From: Enterococcus_I eurekensis
GTDB taxonomy: Bacteria > Bacillota > Bacilli > Lactobacillales > Enterococcaceae
Direction: 5' to 3'
Length of the DNA stretch: 44,048 nucleotides
Assembly (NCBI RefSeq): GCF_042654605.1
Contig: NZ_JBHSGT010000006.1
Span: forward strand, 1 to 44,048
The position numbers were made by a program, and so were the translations under genes. Of this stretch, positions 43,309 through 44,048 are shown in pieces. Each line of letters starts with the position of its first letter. Position 1 is the first letter of the stretch. The notes below the pieces were generated by a model that saw nothing but the letters and a program-made list of their open reading frames with translations, ran no database searches and was not told where the DNA came from.

Positions 43309-44048
43309 TCATTCATGTTCTATCACGCTCCTTGGTGGCGTGTAGAGTTGGTGGTTACGTAGTAGAATATCCACCAAACGCACAAATTTTCTTGCGGTTA
43401 AGACGAGGGCTCGTTTGTGTTGCTGTTTTGGAACTTCTTTGTATTTCTTTTGGTAATATAGGCTTTGAACTCAGGTAAGTGCCGTCGTACAGAATTGGTA
43501 GCTTCAATTAAGTAATAACGAAAATAGCGATTACCTGTTTTAGTTAGCGGTGTTCGTTCCGATTGGAAATTTCCTGATTGCGAAACTTTCCAAGTTAACC
43601 CGGCGTATTTAGCTAGTTTGGCTTGATCTTCAAATCGTTCAATCTGGCCGATTTCAGCTAATAAGCCAGCGGCGTAAATGGGACCGATACCTGGGATACT
43701 TCGCAAGCATTGATACTCAGGTAAAATAACCACTAAATCTTCAATCGCCTGATCCAGAATTTTAATCTGTTTTTGAAAGGCTTGAATACTTTTAACGAGG
43801 CAGGCCAGAATAATATCAATCGATTCTTGCGCCAATTTACCTAAACGATAAGAGTCGCGAACCGCTTTTTTTATCGCTTCGGCGATTTTCTCGGGTGATT
43901 TGAAACGACCCTTGCCATAATGTTGTAAGAGCTCGGCCAGAGCGTCCAAAGACATCGTTGAAAAATCATCTAAGGAATATTCTTCAGTCATTAAAGCAAT
44001 CATTGCTGCACCAAAAACAGAGGTAGGTGAGTCACCGTTCTTAAGTTC
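43309..44048 (-). pseudogene. IS110-family transposase, 3' part, frameshifted and cut by the window edge
   Basis: The C-terminal domain of an IS110-type (DEDD/serine) transposase enters from the right edge: a coiled region, then LRSIPGIGPIYAAGLLAEIG and SQSGNFQSERTPLTKTGNRYFRYY, the Tnp_20 domain with its essential Ser. The frame called from 44048 stops at 43398 with a non-family tail (ITKRNTKKFQNSNTNEPSS). One register over the sequence continues as YYQKKYKEVPKQQHKRALVL and LLRNHQLYTPPRS to a stop at 43309, the normal end. A 2-bp insertion at about 43453-43460 (TATATTAC instead of TATTAC) explains it. The first, catalytic DEDD domain lies outside the window. A hairpin (CCCGA/TCGGG, 43242-43277) lies just beyond the gene. 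Confidence 0.85.

Overview
This window looks like a chromosomal segment of a low-GC lactic acid bacterium, most likely of the Enterococcaceae (Enterococcus or Vagococcus type). The reasons are AT-rich coding sequence with strong AGGAGG ribosome sites, PolC next to RseP and a ProRS-like gene, ClpE with an N-terminal zinc finger followed by a DUF1827 gene, an mtl locus with two EIICB/EIIA pairs around mtlR, and IS1202-, ISL3- and IS110-type elements. The genus cannot be fixed from sequence alone. No rRNA, tRNA, CRISPR array or phage was seen.

Layout. 1-3.7 kb: argS, a 52-residue unknown ORF, argR on the minus strand, and a divergent AEC-family transporter whose shared promoter region carries two ARG-box-like sites. 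3.9-5.5 kb: a complete IS1202-type element between 27-bp direct repeats, inserted directly upstream of the rpsB promoter. 5.5-8.9 kb: rpsB, tsf, pyrH and frr with promoters and terminators. 8.9-10.0 kb: an unusually long, very AT-rich gene-free stretch holding one GC-rich 21-bp perfect hairpin. 10.0-19.2 kb: uppS-cdsA, rseP, a catalytically dismantled prolyl-tRNA synthetase relative in the normal proS position, and polC. 19.2-20.6 kb: decayed DNA with an ISL3 transposase tail and a frameshifted acetyltransferase. 20.7-29.2 kb: housekeeping genes (histidine phosphatase, uracil rRNA methyltransferase, recX, mutY, ntdP-like, GNAT, CNNM/CBS transporter, prfC). 29.3-30.6 kb: a two-gene operon of unrecognised single-pass membrane proteins. 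30.7-38.5 kb: the mannitol locus (EIICB paralogue, mtlR, EIIA, then mtlA-mtlF-mtlD behind an MtlR-type operator). 38.6-40.2 kb: a Qnr-like pentapeptide protein and a YxeI-type amide hydrolase cut by one in-frame TGA. 40.2-43.1 kb: DUF1827 and clpE, the latter with a CtsR operator. 43.3 kb to the end: the 3' part of a frameshifted IS110 transposase that runs off the window.

The genes fall into translation (argS, rpsB, tsf, frr, prfC), envelope lipid and regulated proteolysis (uppS, cdsA, rseP, clpE), DNA replication and repair (polC, mutY, recX) and mannitol uptake (mannitol to mannitol-1-phosphate to fructose-6-phosphate). The most notable observation is the ProRS-like protein: an intact 522-codon frame at the canonical proS locus that has lost the motif 2 arginines, the GPTHEE loop and the glycines of motif 3. 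Either a second ProRS exists elsewhere in the genome or this protein has taken another role. Four genes are broken by small lesions: a 5-bp tandem duplication, a single stop codon, a 2-bp insertion and an IS remnant.
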